A stretch of DNA of 64,000 nt from Pectobacterium carotovorum (GCF_033898505.1 NZ_JAXAFK010000004.1:1-64000); one strand, 5' to 3'. Counted from the first letter of the stretch, positions 19,113-30,812 are shown. Notes: generated from the sequence alone by a model not told the origin. Numbers and translations are program-made.

Positions 19113-20273
19113 TTACCTCTTGGCTGCGGCTTGAAACGCACGATCCAGGTCGGCAACCAGATCATCGCCGTCTTCAATGCCGGTGGAAATACGCAGTAAT
19201 GTTTCAGAGATACCCGCTGCGGCACGCGCTTCTGGCGCCATACCCGCATGCGTCATCGTTGCCGCATGAGAGATGAGGCTCTCAACCCCGCCCAGCGATT
19301 CCGCCAGCGTGAACAACTCCAGCGACGCCAGAAAACGCCGCAGGGTGTCTTCATCCCCATCCAGCTCAAAACTTAGCATAGCGCCAAAGCCGGATTGTTG
19401 ACGGCGGGCAATATCATGGCCGGGATTATTTGGCAGTGAAGGATGGTACAGCGCCTTCACCAGCGGCTGCGTCTGTAAGAATTCAACCACCTGTTGCGCA
19501 TTACGCTGCGCGGCCGCCATACGTGGCGATAAGGTACGCAGGCCGCGCAGCAACAGATAGCTGTCAAACGCCGCGCCTGTGACACCAATATTGTTCGCCC
19601 ACCAGGCCAGTTCAGTGACAGTATCGGCATCTCTGGCAATCACTGCACCCGCGACGACATCAGAGTGGCCGTTCAGGTACTTGGTGCAGGAATGCACCAC
19701 CAGATCGGCACCCAGCTCCAGCGGCTTCTGCAACGCCGGGCTCAGGAAGGTGTTATCCACCACGCTGACCGCACCCGCTTCCCGCGCGGCCTGACAAATC
19801 GCGGCAATATCGACGACGCGCAGCAGCGGATTGCTCGGGCTTTCCACCAGCACCAGCTTCGGCTTTTCTGCCAGCGCCGCGTTGAGCGCATCGGCATCAC
19901 TTTGATCGACAAATTTGACGCGAAACGCGCCGCGTTTGCTCAGGCTGTCAAACAGACGATAGCTGCCGCCGTAGCAATCATGCGGCGCCACCAGCAGATC
20001 GCCGGGACGCAGGAACACCGTGCAAACCAGCATAATCGCCGACATTCCGCTGCTCGTCATTACCGCACCCGCGCCGCCTTCCAGTTCGGCAAGCGCACGC
20101 TGTACGACATCACGCGTGGGGTTACCGCGACGCGAATAGTCGTGTACGCGTGGCTGGTTGAATCCGGTAAAGTTATACGTGCTGGAAAGGTGAATGGGGG
20201 GGACGACACAGCCATACTGTTCATCATCATTTAACCCACTGCGGACTGCGATCGTTGCCTGTTTACGCGTCAT
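19113..20273 (-). CDS. metB: cystathionine gamma-synthase
   Basis: PLP enzyme that joins O-succinylhomoserine and cysteine to give cystathionine. The product is 386 residues, the E. coli length, from the ATG at 20273 (MTRKQATIAVRSG). Family motifs are TYNFTGFNQPRVHDYSRRG, the PLP-ring region TSSGMSAI, DNTFLSP and the Schiff-base lysine in SCTKYLNGHSD. The gene is divergent from metJ across four met boxes, and the operon continues into metL. Confidence 0.97.
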   Translation of the reverse strand: MTRKQATIAVRSGLNDDEQYGCVVPPIHLSSTYNFTGFNQPRVHDYSRRGNPTRDVVQRALAELEGGAGAVMTSSGMSAIMLVCTVFLRPGDLLVAPHDCYGGSYRLFDSLSKRGAFRVKFVDQSDADALNAALAEKPKLVLVESPSNPLLRVVDIAAICQAAREAGAVSVVDNTFLSPALQKPLELGADLVVHSCTKYLNGHSDVVAGAVIARDADTVTELAWWANNIGVTGAAFDSYLLLRGLRTLSPRMAAAQRNAQQVVEFLQTQPLVKALYHPSLPNNPGHDIARRQQSGFGAMLSFELDGDEDTLRRFLASLELFTLAESLGGVESLISHAATMTHAGMAPEARAAAGISETLLRISTGIEDGDDLVADLDRAFQAAAKR

Positions 20274-20334
20274 CGGCTCATTTCCTGGCTGGAGGCTGAA
20301 AAGATAGGAACTTAAGAGTAAACGCAGTTTCAAT

Positions 20335-20366
20335 AGACGTCAATACATCTAGACATCTAAACCTCT
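20335..20366. promoter_or_regulatory. MetJ operator between metB and metJ
   Basis: Four abutting 8-mers match the met box: AGACGTCA (20335), ATACATCT (20343), AGACATCT (20351) and AAACCTCT (20359). They lie in the divergent metB/metJ promoter region, as in E. coli, where MetJ represses metBL and moderates its own gene. Confidence 0.93.
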
Positions 20367-20460
20367 TTGCGTATAGATTGAGCACAGGCAGAATAACCGT
20401 TAGAATCGTGGCATTTCATGACAGATGCTGTCTTCATTAGATTAATTTTTAAGGTATCCC

Positions 20461-20778
20461 ATGGCTGAGTGGAACGGCGAGTATGTCAGCCCTTACGCTG
20501 AACACGGTAAAAAAAGCGAGCAAGTCAAGAAGATAACAGTATCTATCCCACTGAAAGTATTAAAGATACTGACTGACGAACGCACGCGTCGTCAGGTGAA
20601 CAACCTGCGCCATGCCACCAACAGCGAGCTGCTGTGTGAGGCCTTTCTGCACGCGTTCACGGGCCAACCGTTACCGAATGACGAAGACCTGCGTAAAGAA
20701 CGCAGCGATGAAATTCCTGAAGCAGCGAAAATCATCATGCGTGAAATGGGTATCGACCCGGATACGTGGGAATACTGA
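20461..20778 (+). CDS. metJ: methionine regulon repressor
   Basis: A 105-residue ribbon-helix-helix repressor, the E. coli length, that uses S-adenosylmethionine as corepressor. The beta-strand that enters the DNA groove is visible as [19 protein letters not shown] (about 22-40), followed by [26 protein letters not shown] helices. The start ATG at 20461 directly follows AAGGTATCCC. A good intrinsic terminator follows 30 bp after the stop. Confidence 0.97.
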
Positions 20779-20808
20779 TCGCGTTTGCGCTATCGATTTT
20801 CTCGCTAG

Positions 20809-20833
20809 CCCCGCCTTCCCCGGCGGGGTTTTG
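20809..20833 (+). terminator. metJ terminator
   Basis: CCCCGCC (20809-20815) and GGCGGGG (20822-20828) form a 7-bp GC stem followed by TTTTG on the plus strand. Confidence 0.85.
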
Positions 20834-20937
20834 CTATGCAGAGAATGCCCGCTCAATTCACCGCTCTCGTTAACATCCGCCGTCCTCTTCTTCCGACCGT
20901 TTCTTCTCAGCTCACGTTGTGAATCGGGATTGCATTT

Positions 20938-20960
20938 AATTTGTTATGTTATAACATATC
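20938..20960 (+). promoter_or_regulatory. Zur-like operator
   Basis: AATTTGTTATG-T-TATAACATATC is an imperfect palindrome. Aligned by eye to the gamma-proteobacterial Zur consensus GAAATGTTATA-N-TATAACATTTC it agrees at 17 of 22 defined positions by my count. It ends 33 bp before the start of the ABC operon. A Fur site (GATAATGATAATCATTATC) fits clearly worse. The consensus is recalled, not searched. Confidence 0.6.
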
Positions 20961-20993
20961 ATTTTTAACGTATAACGATGATATATCCACATC

Positions 20994-21791
20994 ATGACAG
21001 AGCCTCTCTCCGCCAGACCCGTGCTGCTACAGCTGCACCATGTTTCCGTTGCCGACGCCAATCGCGCACCGAGGCTCAGTGATATTTCTCTGTCCATGCA
21101 GGCGGGTGAACGTTTAGCGCTGATTGGGCCCAACGGCAGCGGCAAATCCACGCTGCTACGCGTGTTAACCAGCGAACTCGGCACGACAACGGGGTACATC
21201 CATCTGAACGGCCAACCGCTGAATACGCTCAGCCGCCATGAGCGAGCAAAGCGCATCGCGATTCTGGCGCAGAACGATACGCCGGACCTGCGTCTGCGGG
21301 TCGCGGAATACGTCGCCTTAGGGCGGATTCCACACCACGGATTCAGCACGCCTGCGTACGATCGTCAGCTCATCGAAGAAGCGCTGGACGATACCGGATT
21401 ATTACCGCTGCGCCATCGCCTGCTAGGTACCCTCTCCGGCGGGGAACGCCAACGTGCCGCGCTGGCACGCGCCTTTGCGCAAACGCCGCAGCTCCTGCTG
21501 CTGGATGAACCGACGAACCATCTTGATCCATTGGCGCGCGCACAGTTGCTGTCTCTGGTGCGGAAACGCGGTATTTCAACGCTGGCGGTGCTGCACGACC
21601 TGCCCCTCATCACCCCCTTTGCCGATCGCGTCGCCGTTTTGCAACAGGGCACGCTGCTCCGCTGGGGAACGCCTGCACACGCGCTGAGCGCCGACTGTGT
21701 GAAATCCGTATTTGGGATGGAGAGTTTTACGGTGCCACACCCGATAAACGGCTCGCCCATTCGCATCTTTGAAGCCCCTGAACTGCACTAA
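20994..21791 (+). CDS. metal-chelate type ABC importer ATPase
   Basis: The 265-residue ATPase is of the FecE/BtuD/HmuV type: Walker A GPNGSGKST (about 42-50), AQNDTPDLRLRVAEYVALGR in the Q-loop region, signature LSGGERQRAALARAFA, Walker B LLLLDEPTNHLD and switch AVLHDLPL. It is the first gene of a three-gene operon, followed 6 bp later by the binding protein. The promoter palindrome suggests zinc (Zur) control, so the cargo may be a zinc chelate. Iron-siderophore, heme or cobalamin cargo remain possible. Confidence 0.85.
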   Translation: MTEPLSARPVLLQLHHVSVADANRAPRLSDISLSMQAGERLALIGPNGSGKSTLLRVLTSELGTTTGYIHLNGQPLNTLSRHERAKRIAILAQNDTPDLRLRVAEYVALGRIPHHGFSTPAYDRQLIEEALDDTGLLPLRHRLLGTLSGGERQRAALARAFAQTPQLLLLDEPTNHLDPLARAQLLSLVRKRGISTLAVLHDLPLITPFADRVAVLQQGTLLRWGTPAHALSADCVKSVFGMESFTVPHPINGSPIRIFEAPELH

Positions 21792-21797
21792 GGAATC

Positions 21798-22763
21798 ATG
21801 ATGAAAATAACGCTTCTGTCTGGACTGCTGGCATTGACGTCGTGCTGGGCACACGCCTCTGGTTTTCCGGTCACGGTCGACAGCTGTGGGCAACCGTTAA
21901 CGTTCACCCAGCCGCCGCAGCGCGCCGTGATTCATGACCTGAATATGACGGAAATGGCATTTGCACTTGGGTTGCAAAAAAGTATTGTCGGGCTGACCGG
22001 TATCACTGGCTGGTATAAAGCGCCCCCTGACTTTATCAAGCAGCAGGGCACGATCCCTGAACTGGCAGCAAAATACCCCACGCTGGAAAACCTGCTGGCC
22101 GTACACCCGGATTTCTTCTTTGCAGGGTGGAACTACGGCATGAAAGTCGGTGGCGAAGTCACGCCACAAGCGCTGAAAAAATACGGCATTCAAACGCTGG
22201 TGCTTAGCGAAAGCTGCGTTTTCACCGAACCGCAGCAGCAGCGTCCGCGAGCTAGCATGGATCTGCTTTACGGCGACATGCTGAAACTGGGGAAAATCTT
22301 CGGTAAGCAGGAACAGGCTCAGGAACAGATTGATGGCTGGAAACAGCGCATTGCCGAACTGCAAACCCGTATTGGCGATCGGCCAAAGCAGACGGTTTTC
22401 CTGTATGACTCTGGCGACGATAAGCCGTTTACCAGCGGGAAATTCGCCATGCCAACCGCCATCATTGAGGCCGCGGGCGGCAAGAACGTCATGGACGATA
22501 TGGCAACGAGCTGGGCCTCGACATCATGGGAAAGCGTAGCGGCACGCGAGCCTGATTTTATTATTTTGCTGGATTACCAGACGGGCAATGGCGCAGATGC
22601 GTTAAGGCGTTTTCTGGAATCACACCCGCTGATGAAATTTACCCCCGCCGTACAGCAGCATCGCTATCTGAAGCTGCAATATGCGGAGCTCACGCCGGGG
22701 CCGGCGAATATCGCTGCCGTCGATAAACTGGCGCACGCACTCTACCCGGATGCCTTTCAGTGA
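21798..22763 (+). CDS. metal-chelate ABC importer binding protein
   Basis: A 321-residue periplasmic protein with signal peptide MMKITLLSGLLALTSCWAHA|SG and the type III (BtuF/FhuD-like) binding fold: RAVIHDLNMTEMAFALGL, ALGLQKSIVGLTG, NLLAVHPDFFFAGWN, TVFLYDSG, EAAGGKNVMDD and EPDFIILLDY. Its N-terminal VIHDLNMTE replaces the more usual VxxLxxxxTE pattern. A Cys at residue 16 sits in LTSC just before the predicted cleavage site, so a lipoprotein is conceivable but the box is poor. It overlaps the permease start by 4 bp. Confidence 0.83.
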   Translation: MMKITLLSGLLALTSCWAHASGFPVTVDSCGQPLTFTQPPQRAVIHDLNMTEMAFALGLQKSIVGLTGITGWYKAPPDFIKQQGTIPELAAKYPTLENLLAVHPDFFFAGWNYGMKVGGEVTPQALKKYGIQTLVLSESCVFTEPQQQRPRASMDLLYGDMLKLGKIFGKQEQAQEQIDGWKQRIAELQTRIGDRPKQTVFLYDSGDDKPFTSGKFAMPTAIIEAAGGKNVMDDMATSWASTSWESVAAREPDFIILLDYQTGNGADALRRFLESHPLMKFTPAVQQHRYLKLQYAELTPGPANIAAVDKLAHALYPDAFQ

Positions 22764-23773
22764 GTCCAACGTCTTCACGTTATGCGGTGACCTTCGTTAT
22801 CGCGCTGCTGATACTGGCTGGGCTAATGCTGTTAAATATTGCGACAGGCAGCACGACGATTCCCCTCACGCAGGTCGCCAGCGTGTTGGGGCTATCGTCA
22901 GCAGACGTGTCGCCGATGACGTCACGTATCATTCTGGAACTGCGCATTCCCCGCAGCCTGCTGGCGGCGCTGTGCGGCGCGGGGTTAGCGATGGTCGGTG
23001 CCTTTTTGCAAACGGCAACCCGTAACGATCTAGCCGACCCTTTTCTGTTTGGCCTGTCTGCCGGAGCCTCGGCGGGGGCGGTTGCCATCATCACCCGTTT
23101 TGGCGAGCAGCTCGGTGACTGGGCGCTGCCGATGGCGGCTTTCTGTGGCGGTATCTTATCGGCCGTTGCCGTGACGGTGCTATTCCTGCTGCAACAGGCG
23201 CGGGGCGCAGAGCGCCTAATCATCTGCGGATTGGCGATCTCTTTTCTGTTCGGCGCACTGACGAACTATCTGGTATTTTCCGGCGATCAGCGGGCCGCCA
23301 GCTCGGTTCTTTTCTGGTCGCTGGGTGGGCTGGGCCTTGCCCGCTGGGACACGTTACCTTTTGCGGTGTTCAGCGTTCTGCTGCTATTCGGCCTCACCGC
23401 CTTACGCTGGCGTGCGCTCGATGCTCTGCTGGCTGGCGGACAAACGGCGGCCTCAATGGGGGTTAACCTGTCTCGTGTACGGGTGGAAATTTTCATCTGC
23501 TGCGCTTTTGCCACCTCGCTACTGGTCGCGCTGACTGGCGTGATCGGTTTTATCGGCCTGATGATTCCTCATCTGGCCCACCCGCTGAGCGGCGTGCTAC
23601 ACAAGAGGCTTCTGCCAATGACAGCCGTACTGGGTGCGATACTGCTGTGCAGTGGTGATTGGCTCAGCCGGCAGCTACTGGCGCCACAGGAATTGCCCAT
23701 CGGGATTATTACGGCGGGGTTAGGCGGCGTCTTCGTTCTGGGGATGCTGGTAAAACGTCAGCAGGGTCACTGA
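22760..23773 (+). CDS. metal-chelate ABC importer permease (FecCD/BtuC type)
   Basis: The 337-residue inner-membrane permease has about ten hydrophobic segments and FecCD hallmarks: LRIPRSLLAALCGAGLAMVGAFLQ (in part, about 50-72), NDLADPFLFGLSAGASAG, and the ATPase contact region VGFIGLMIPHLAH-like GVIGFIGLMIPHLAHPLSG (about 255-273). The start overlaps the binding-protein stop by 4 bp. No TonB-dependent receptor is attached to this operon, so its outer-membrane partner must be elsewhere. Confidence 0.87.
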   Translation: MSPTSSRYAVTFVIALLILAGLMLLNIATGSTTIPLTQVASVLGLSSADVSPMTSRIILELRIPRSLLAALCGAGLAMVGAFLQTATRNDLADPFLFGLSAGASAGAVAIITRFGEQLGDWALPMAAFCGGILSAVAVTVLFLLQQARGAERLIICGLAISFLFGALTNYLVFSGDQRAASSVLFWSLGGLGLARWDTLPFAVFSVLLLFGLTALRWRALDALLAGGQTAASMGVNLSRVRVEIFICCAFATSLLVALTGVIGFIGLMIPHLAHPLSGVLHKRLLPMTAVLGAILLCSGDWLSRQLLAPQELPIGIITAGLGGVFVLGMLVKRQQGH

Positions 23774-23788
23774 CATGCCAGAAACAAC

Positions 23789-23810
23789 AAAGGCACCTGT
23801 CGGTGCCTTT
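23789..23810. terminator. hairpin between ABC permease and rpmE
   Basis: AAAGGCACC (23789-23797) and GGTGCCTTT (23802-23810) form a perfect 9-bp stem between convergent genes. It can end transcription from either side, though the U-tract is short. Confidence 0.75.
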
Positions 23811-23874
23811 GTCGAAAGTTACTATGTCAAAAGGGGCAATGCCAAAAAGGACAGTGCCAATTGACCAGTAAAAC

Positions 23875-24090
23875 TTATTTTTTAGTGCCTGGTACGGAGA
23901 AACGCTTGTTGAAGCGGTCAACGCGGCCACCCGTTGCAACATCACGTTGTTTGCCGGTGTAGAACGGGTGGCATTCGCCACAAACGTCCAGGTTCAGGTC
24001 ACGACCCACGGTAGAATGGGTTTTGATCACGTTACCGCAAGAGCAAGTTACAGTAACTGCAGAATAATTCGGGTGAATACCTTTTTTCAT
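23875..24090 (-). CDS. rpmE: 50S ribosomal protein L31 (zinc-binding form)
   Basis: Ribosomal protein of 71 residues that bridges subunits. The zinc ligands of the C+ form are present: Cys16, Cys18, Cys37 and Cys40 in CSC…CGEC. Such L31 proteins act as a zinc reserve that is replaced by a C- paralogue under zinc starvation. The paralogue is not in this window. It is convergent with the putative Zur-controlled importer and divergent from priA. Confidence 0.96.
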   Translation of the reverse strand: MKKGIHPNYSAVTVTCSCGNVIKTHSTVGRDLNLDVCGECHPFYTGKQRDVATGGRVDRFNKRFSVPGTKK

Positions 24091-24299
24091 GGGGAAACCT
24101 CAGTTAAGGCCGTGTCGCTATCCAGCCCTGTTCCGCCAGACACCACACGAAAGTTGTATAAGTAAGTTTCATTATGCAAACGGCACAATGGCGGCGGATC
24201 ATACAGAATCCGCTACCCTGATGCAATCGCATCCACACATTATCCCTCGCAGCATGTACACTAGCGCCTTGCGTTATTTTCACCCCGCGTCGCGCATGA

Positions 24300-26561
<2,262 letters not shown>

Positions 26562-26849
26562 CGTTTCCTGTTAGATCATTTCGGTTTTTTGCCACGCCTT
26601 TTTTGCGAGCGGCGTCGAGAACACGATATTCATCACACTTTCTGTGCAAATTAAGCAACAAAACCTGCGTTCAATCTGTTATCACTGTCTGCGCAGGCAG
26701 TATGCTGAGGCTGGTCGTGTACTGACGCATAGCGCCACTCCATCGGCACACTGCACCGAAAAGCGTTACCCGTCATCATAGAGAGTCAGCAGGCAGGAGC
26801 GTTCTGCTGACAGTCAGCGCCAGTTAACGCTGACGCAAGGAGAAAAGCG

Positions 26850-27893
26850 TTGAAGCAGAAGAAAGGCGTCACCACGGCGACGATGAAAGACGTGGCGGAT
26901 GAGGCAGGCGTTTCCACCGCGACCGTCTCCCGAACGTTAATGAACCCAGAAAAAGTCTCTGCGACCACCCGCAGGAAGGTCGAGCAGGCCGTCATCGCCG
27001 TTGGCTATTCGCCCCACGCGCTCAACAGGAACCTCAAGCGTAACGAATCACGTACGATCCTGACGATCGTGCCGGATATTTGCGATCCTTATTTCTCTGA
27101 AATATTTCGCGGGATCGAGGAAACGGCAGCCGAACACGGCTATCTGGTGTTGATTGGCGACTGTGCCCACCAGCATCAGAAAGAAAAAACCTTCGTCGAC
27201 CTGATTATTACCAAGCAGATCGACGGCATGCTATTACTCGGCTCTAATCTGCCGTTTGACGCAGGTCAGGAAGAGCAGCGTAATCTGCCGCCGATGGTGA
27301 TGGCGAATGAGTTTTCACCGGATCTGGCGCTGCCCACCGTGCATATCGATAACCTGACCGCCGCCTTTGAAGCCGTACATTATCTGCATCAGGCGGGTCA
27401 TCAGCGCATCGCCTGCATTGCTGGCCCGGAGCACATGCACCTGAGCCAATATCGCCTACAGGGATATATTCAGGCCCTGCGGCGCAACGGGATTCTCATC
27501 GATAACCAGTATATCTTTCGGGGCGATTTCACCTACGAAACCGGGATGAATGGCCTGATTGCGCTGATGCAGCACCCGCAGCCGCCTAGCGCGATTTTCT
27601 GTCATAGCGATCTTATGGCGCTGGGCGTGCTGGCGCAGGCCAGAAAGATGGGGCTGGATATCCCGCGCGACCTCTCCGTCGTCGGTTTCGATGATATTGA
27701 ACAGGCGAAATACAGCTGGCCTCCGCTGACGTCTGTCGCCCAGCCGCGTTATCAGATCGGACGTGAGGCAATGCTGCTACTCTTAGAGCAGTTGCAAGGT
27801 AACACGGTACAAAGCGGTTCCCGTCTGTTGTCCAGCGAACTGGTTATACGCGACAGCGTCGCCGCGCCGAATTACGCCCGTAACAGGCTTTAA
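26850..27893 (+). CDS. cytR: LacI-family nucleoside regulator CytR
   Basis: Represses nucleoside uptake and catabolism genes together with CRP, and cytidine relieves it. The product is 347 residues with helix-turn-helix MKDVADEAGVSTATVSRTL (about 12-30) and a sensor domain nearly identical in motif content to E. coli CytR (DICDPYFSEIFRGIE, IGDCAHQ, KTFVDLIITKQIDGMLLLGS). The start is TTG at 26850, placed 8 bases after AAGGAG. The in-frame ATG at 26883 would cut into the DNA-binding domain. It is 88 bp ahead of ftsN, as in E. coli. Confidence 0.94.
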   Translation: MKQKKGVTTATMKDVADEAGVSTATVSRTLMNPEKVSATTRRKVEQAVIAVGYSPHALNRNLKRNESRTILTIVPDICDPYFSEIFRGIEETAAEHGYLVLIGDCAHQHQKEKTFVDLIITKQIDGMLLLGSNLPFDAGQEEQRNLPPMVMANEFSPDLALPTVHIDNLTAAFEAVHYLHQAGHQRIACIAGPEHMHLSQYRLQGYIQALRRNGILIDNQYIFRGDFTYETGMNGLIALMQHPQPPSAIFCHSDLMALGVLAQARKMGLDIPRDLSVVGFDDIEQAKYSWPPLTSVAQPRYQIGREAMLLLLEQLQGNTVQSGSRLLSSELVIRDSVAAPNYARNRL

Positions 27894-27981
27894 GACTTCA
27901 GGTGCTGGTCAAATATTTGAGGGTTCAGTAACATGACCCCCTAATTATGTTAATTACCTATAAATTCACAGCGAAACGACA

Positions 27982-28857
27982 GTGGCACAAAGAGACTACG
28001 TGAGCCGGGGACGTTCATCAGGGACGCGTCGGAAAACGACAAATAGCCGAAAAAAAGGCAAGACTTCAGGCGCATCCAAAACGATGATCGCACTGGCTGT
28101 TGCCGTTTTGGTCACCTTCGCGGGCGGTCTGTACTTTATCGCCCATAATAAACCCGATGAGTCCCCCGTTCTGCCGCATCAAAACGTGGGCAAAGGTAAC
28201 GGACTGCCACCCAAGCCGGAAGAACGCTGGCGCTACATCAAAGAGCTGGAAAATCGTCAGTTGGGCGTCACAACGCCAACGGAGCCTTCTGCGGGTGGCG
28301 AAATTCGGTCGCCAGTGCAGTTGACGGATGAACAGCGTCAACTGCTGGAGCAGATGCAGTCTGATATGCGTCGTCAGCCAACGCAGCTCTCTGAGGTGCC
28401 GTATAACGACCAGACGCAGGTTCCGCGCTCTCAGGTAACGATTAAGCCGTCGACACAACCGATGCAGCAGCCACCTGTCGTGACGACACAGCCCACTACG
28501 CGGGCGCCTGCGGTCACGCAAACGACGCCTGTTGTTCCAAAGCAAGACATTCCAAGACAAGAAACACCAAGACAGGAAGCGCCGAAGCAACAGCCGGTCA
28601 AGCAGCCTGAAGCGCCAAAAGTCGAAAAAACGCAACGCTGGGCGATTCAATGTGGTTCCTTCAAAACCATGGATCCTGCCGAATCGGTGAGAGCGCAGCT
28701 GGCATTTGCGGGTATCGAAAGCCGTATCACCTCCAACGGTGGCTGGAACCGTATTATGCTGGGGCCTTATAACAACCGTGCTGCCGCAGATAGCATGATC
28801 CAACGCCTGAAAAGCGCGGGCGCATCAAACTGTATTCCTCTTGCCAGCGGGGGTTGA
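27982..28857 (+). CDS. ftsN: cell division protein FtsN
   Basis: Late divisome protein that triggers septal peptidoglycan synthesis. The 291 residues show a basic cytoplasmic tail (MAQRDYVSRGRSSGTRRK), one membrane segment (about 34-53, MIALAVAVLVTFAGGLYFI), the periplasmic helices around EERWRYIKELENRQLG, a long Gln/Pro/Thr-rich linker with repeated PRQE/PKQ units, and a SPOR domain at the end (about 214-289, WAIQCGSFKTMDPAESVRAQ). The start codon is GTG. A heat-shock-type promoter for hslV overlaps its last codons. Confidence 0.95.
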   Translation: MAQRDYVSRGRSSGTRRKTTNSRKKGKTSGASKTMIALAVAVLVTFAGGLYFIAHNKPDESPVLPHQNVGKGNGLPPKPEERWRYIKELENRQLGVTTPTEPSAGGEIRSPVQLTDEQRQLLEQMQSDMRRQPTQLSEVPYNDQTQVPRSQVTIKPSTQPMQQPPVVTTQPTTRAPAVTQTTPVVPKQDIPRQETPRQEAPKQQPVKQPEAPKVEKTQRWAIQCGSFKTMDPAESVRAQLAFAGIESRITSNGGWNRIMLGPYNNRAAADSMIQRLKSAGASNCIPLASGG

Positions 28858-28879
28858 AAAACCCCACGCCTTCCCCCAT
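28854..28879 (+). promoter_or_regulatory. sigma-32 type promoter of hslVU
   Basis: TTGAAA (28854-28859), part of GGTTGAAAA, is followed after 14 bp by CCCCAT (28874-28879, then CT). This fits the sigma-32 pattern CTTGAAA-N13-17-CCCCATNT. The -35 overlaps the ftsN stop codon. hslVU is a known heat-shock operon in E. coli. Confidence 0.78.
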
Positions 28880-28893
28880 CTATAACATCAATG

Positions 28894-28920
28894 CGCCCCG
28901 AATCATGCGGGGATCTTTTT
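28894..28920 (+). promoter_or_regulatory. hairpin in the hslV 5' leader
   Basis: CCCCG (28896-28900) pairs with CGGGG (28908-28912), followed by ATCTTTTT. It could terminate ftsN transcripts. It also lies about 15 nt after the predicted sigma-32 start, where the E. coli clpQY (hslVU) leader has a conserved stem-loop reported to stabilise the mRNA. Both roles fit the sequence. Confidence 0.6.
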
Positions 28921-28940
28921 CTTCAAACGGGGACTGACTC

Positions 28941-29471
28941 GTGACAACAATTGTAAGCGTACGCCGCAACGGCCAGGTGGTCATTGGCGGTGATGGACAA
29001 GCCACTCTGGGCAACACCGTGATGAAAGGCAACGTGCGTAAGGTACGTCGCCTCTACCATGACCGCGTCATCGCTGGTTTCGCAGGCGGCACGGCGGATG
29101 CCTTCACCCTTTTTGAGCTTTTTGAACGCAAGCTGGAATTGCACCAGGGTCATCTGGTGAAAGCCGCTGTCGAACTGGCGAAAGACTGGCGTACCGACCG
29201 TATGCTACGCAAACTGGAAGCCCTGTTGGCCGTCGCGGACGAAAATGCTTCTCTGATCATTACCGGTAATGGCGATGTCGTGCAGCCTGAAAACGATCTG
29301 ATCGCTATTGGCTCCGGCGGTCCTTATGCGCAGGCCGCAGCGCGCGCTTTACTGGAAAACACCGAGCTGGGTGCGCGTGATATCGTCGAGAAATCTCTGG
29401 GGATTGCGGGCGACATCTGTATCTACACCAACCAGTTCCACACGATAGAAGAATTAGCCTCCAAGGCGTAA
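28941..29471 (+). CDS. hslV: HslV protease subunit
   Basis: Peptidase core of the HslVU (ClpQY) protease, a two-ring dodecamer in the cytoplasm. The 176-residue product begins [13 protein letters not shown]; removal of Met exposes the catalytic Thr. [25 protein letters not shown] and [14 protein letters not shown] are family signatures. The start codon is GTG. hslU follows after 9 bp. Confidence 0.96.
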   Translation: MTTIVSVRRNGQVVIGGDGQATLGNTVMKGNVRKVRRLYHDRVIAGFAGGTADAFTLFELFERKLELHQGHLVKAAVELAKDWRTDRMLRKLEALLAVADENASLIITGNGDVVQPENDLIAIGSGGPYAQAAARALLENTELGARDIVEKSLGIAGDICIYTNQFHTIEELASKA

Positions 29472-29480
29472 GGATCAACT

Positions 29481-30812
29481 ATGTCTGAAATGACCCCGCG
29501 CGAGATAGTCAGCGAACTCGACAGCTATATCATCGGCCAGCATAAAGCGAAACGCGCCGTTTCCATCGCGCTGCGTAACCGCTGGCGCCGTATGCAGTTG
29601 GACGAAGCACTCCGCCATGAAGTGACGCCTAAAAACATTCTCATGATCGGCCCAACCGGCGTCGGTAAAACCGAAATCGCTCGCCGTCTGGCGAAACTCG
29701 CCAATGCGCCGTTCATCAAAGTGGAAGCCACCAAATTCACCGAAGTGGGCTATGTCGGTAAAGAAGTTGACTCCATCATCCGCGATCTGACGGATTCCGC
29801 GATCAAAATGGTGCGACTCCAGTCCATCGAAAAAAACCGCTTCCGTGCGGAAGAGATGGCGGAAGACCGCATTCTGGACGTGCTGATTCCACCAGCGAAA
29901 AACAACTGGGGGCAGGCAGAAAGCACGCAGGAGCCTTCCGCTGCACGCCAGGCATTCCGCAAGAAACTGCGTGAAGGCCAGTTGGACGACAAAGAGATCG
30001 AGATCGATCTGGCTGCCGCCCCTGTTGGCGTCGAGATCATGGCACCGCCGGGCATGGAAGAGATGACCAACCAGCTCCAGTCCATGTTCCAGAACCTGGC
30101 AGGCCAGAAGCAAAAAGCCCGCAAGATCAAAATCAAAGACGCGTTCAAGCTGCTGATAGAAGAAGAAGCTGCCAAATTGGTGAACCCGGAAGAGCTGAAG
30201 CAGCAGGCGATTGAAGCCGTTGAGCAGCACGGTATCGTGTTCATCGATGAGATCGACAAAATCTGTAAGCGTGGCGAAAGCTCCGGCCCGGATGTTTCTC
30301 GTGAAGGCGTTCAGCGCGACCTGCTGCCGCTGGTTGAAGGCTGCACCGTATCCACCAAGCACGGTATGGTCAAAACCGACCACATCCTGTTTATCGCCTC
30401 CGGCGCGTTCCAGGTTGCCAGCCCGTCCGATCTGATTCCAGAATTGCAGGGACGTCTGCCGATTCGCGTGGAATTGCAGGCGCTGACGACGGAAGATTTC
30501 GAGCGCATCCTGACAGAACCTAGTGCCTCGCTGACCGAGCAGTACAAAGCGCTGATGGCGACAGAAGGTGTGGATATTTCGTTCACGGCCGATGGCATCC
30601 GCCGTATTGCCGAAGCCGCCTGGCAGGTAAACGAAAGCACCGAGAATATCGGCGCGCGCCGTCTGCATACCGTGATGGAGCGTTTGATCGAAGACGTTTC
30701 TTACGACGCCAGCGAAATGAACGGTCAAAGCGTTACCATTGACGCAGATTACGTCCGTAATCATCTGGATGAATTAGTAGCAGATGAAGATCTGAGTCGA
30801 TTTATCTTATAA
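29481..30812 (+). CDS. hslU: HslU ATPase/unfoldase subunit
   Basis: AAA+ unfoldase that feeds substrates to HslV. The 443 residues (the E. coli length) have Walker [17 protein letters not shown] (about 57-72), the pore motif [10 protein letters not shown] (about 90), an inserted I-domain of about 130 residues, Walker [11 protein letters not shown], and the sensor-2 region [12 protein letters not shown]. The C-terminus ends SRFIL, the tail that activates HslV. A strong terminator follows. Confidence 0.97.
   Translation: MSEMTPREIVSELDSYIIGQHKAKRAVSIALRNRWRRMQLDEALRHEVTPKNILMIGPTGVGKTEIARRLAKLANAPFIKVEATKFTEVGYVGKEVDSIIRDLTDSAIKMVRLQSIEKNRFRAEEMAEDRILDVLIPPAKNNWGQAESTQEPSAARQAFRKKLREGQLDDKEIEIDLAAAPVGVEIMAPPGMEEMTNQLQSMFQNLAGQKQKARKIKIKDAFKLLIEEEAAKLVNPEELKQQAIEAVEQHGIVFIDEIDKICKRGESSGPDVSREGVQRDLLPLVEGCTVSTKHGMVKTDHILFIASGAFQVASPSDLIPELQGRLPIRVELQALTTEDFERILTEPSASLTEQYKALMATEGVDISFTADGIRRIAEAAWQVNESTENIGARRLHTVMERLIEDVSYDASEMNGQSVTIDADYVRNHLDELVADEDLSRFIL

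Noticed and set aside
20938..20960. Fur box before the metal-chelate importer
   Set aside because: The palindrome has a GTTATGTTATAAC core and lacks the GATAAT-type hexamers of Fur boxes. The Zur pattern fits better.
29475..30764. A 429-codon open frame antisense to hslU
   Set aside because: It mirrors the codon structure of a highly conserved gene, has no ribosome site and reads as low-plausibility protein rich in His, Phe and Arg. The hslU frame explains the sequence.
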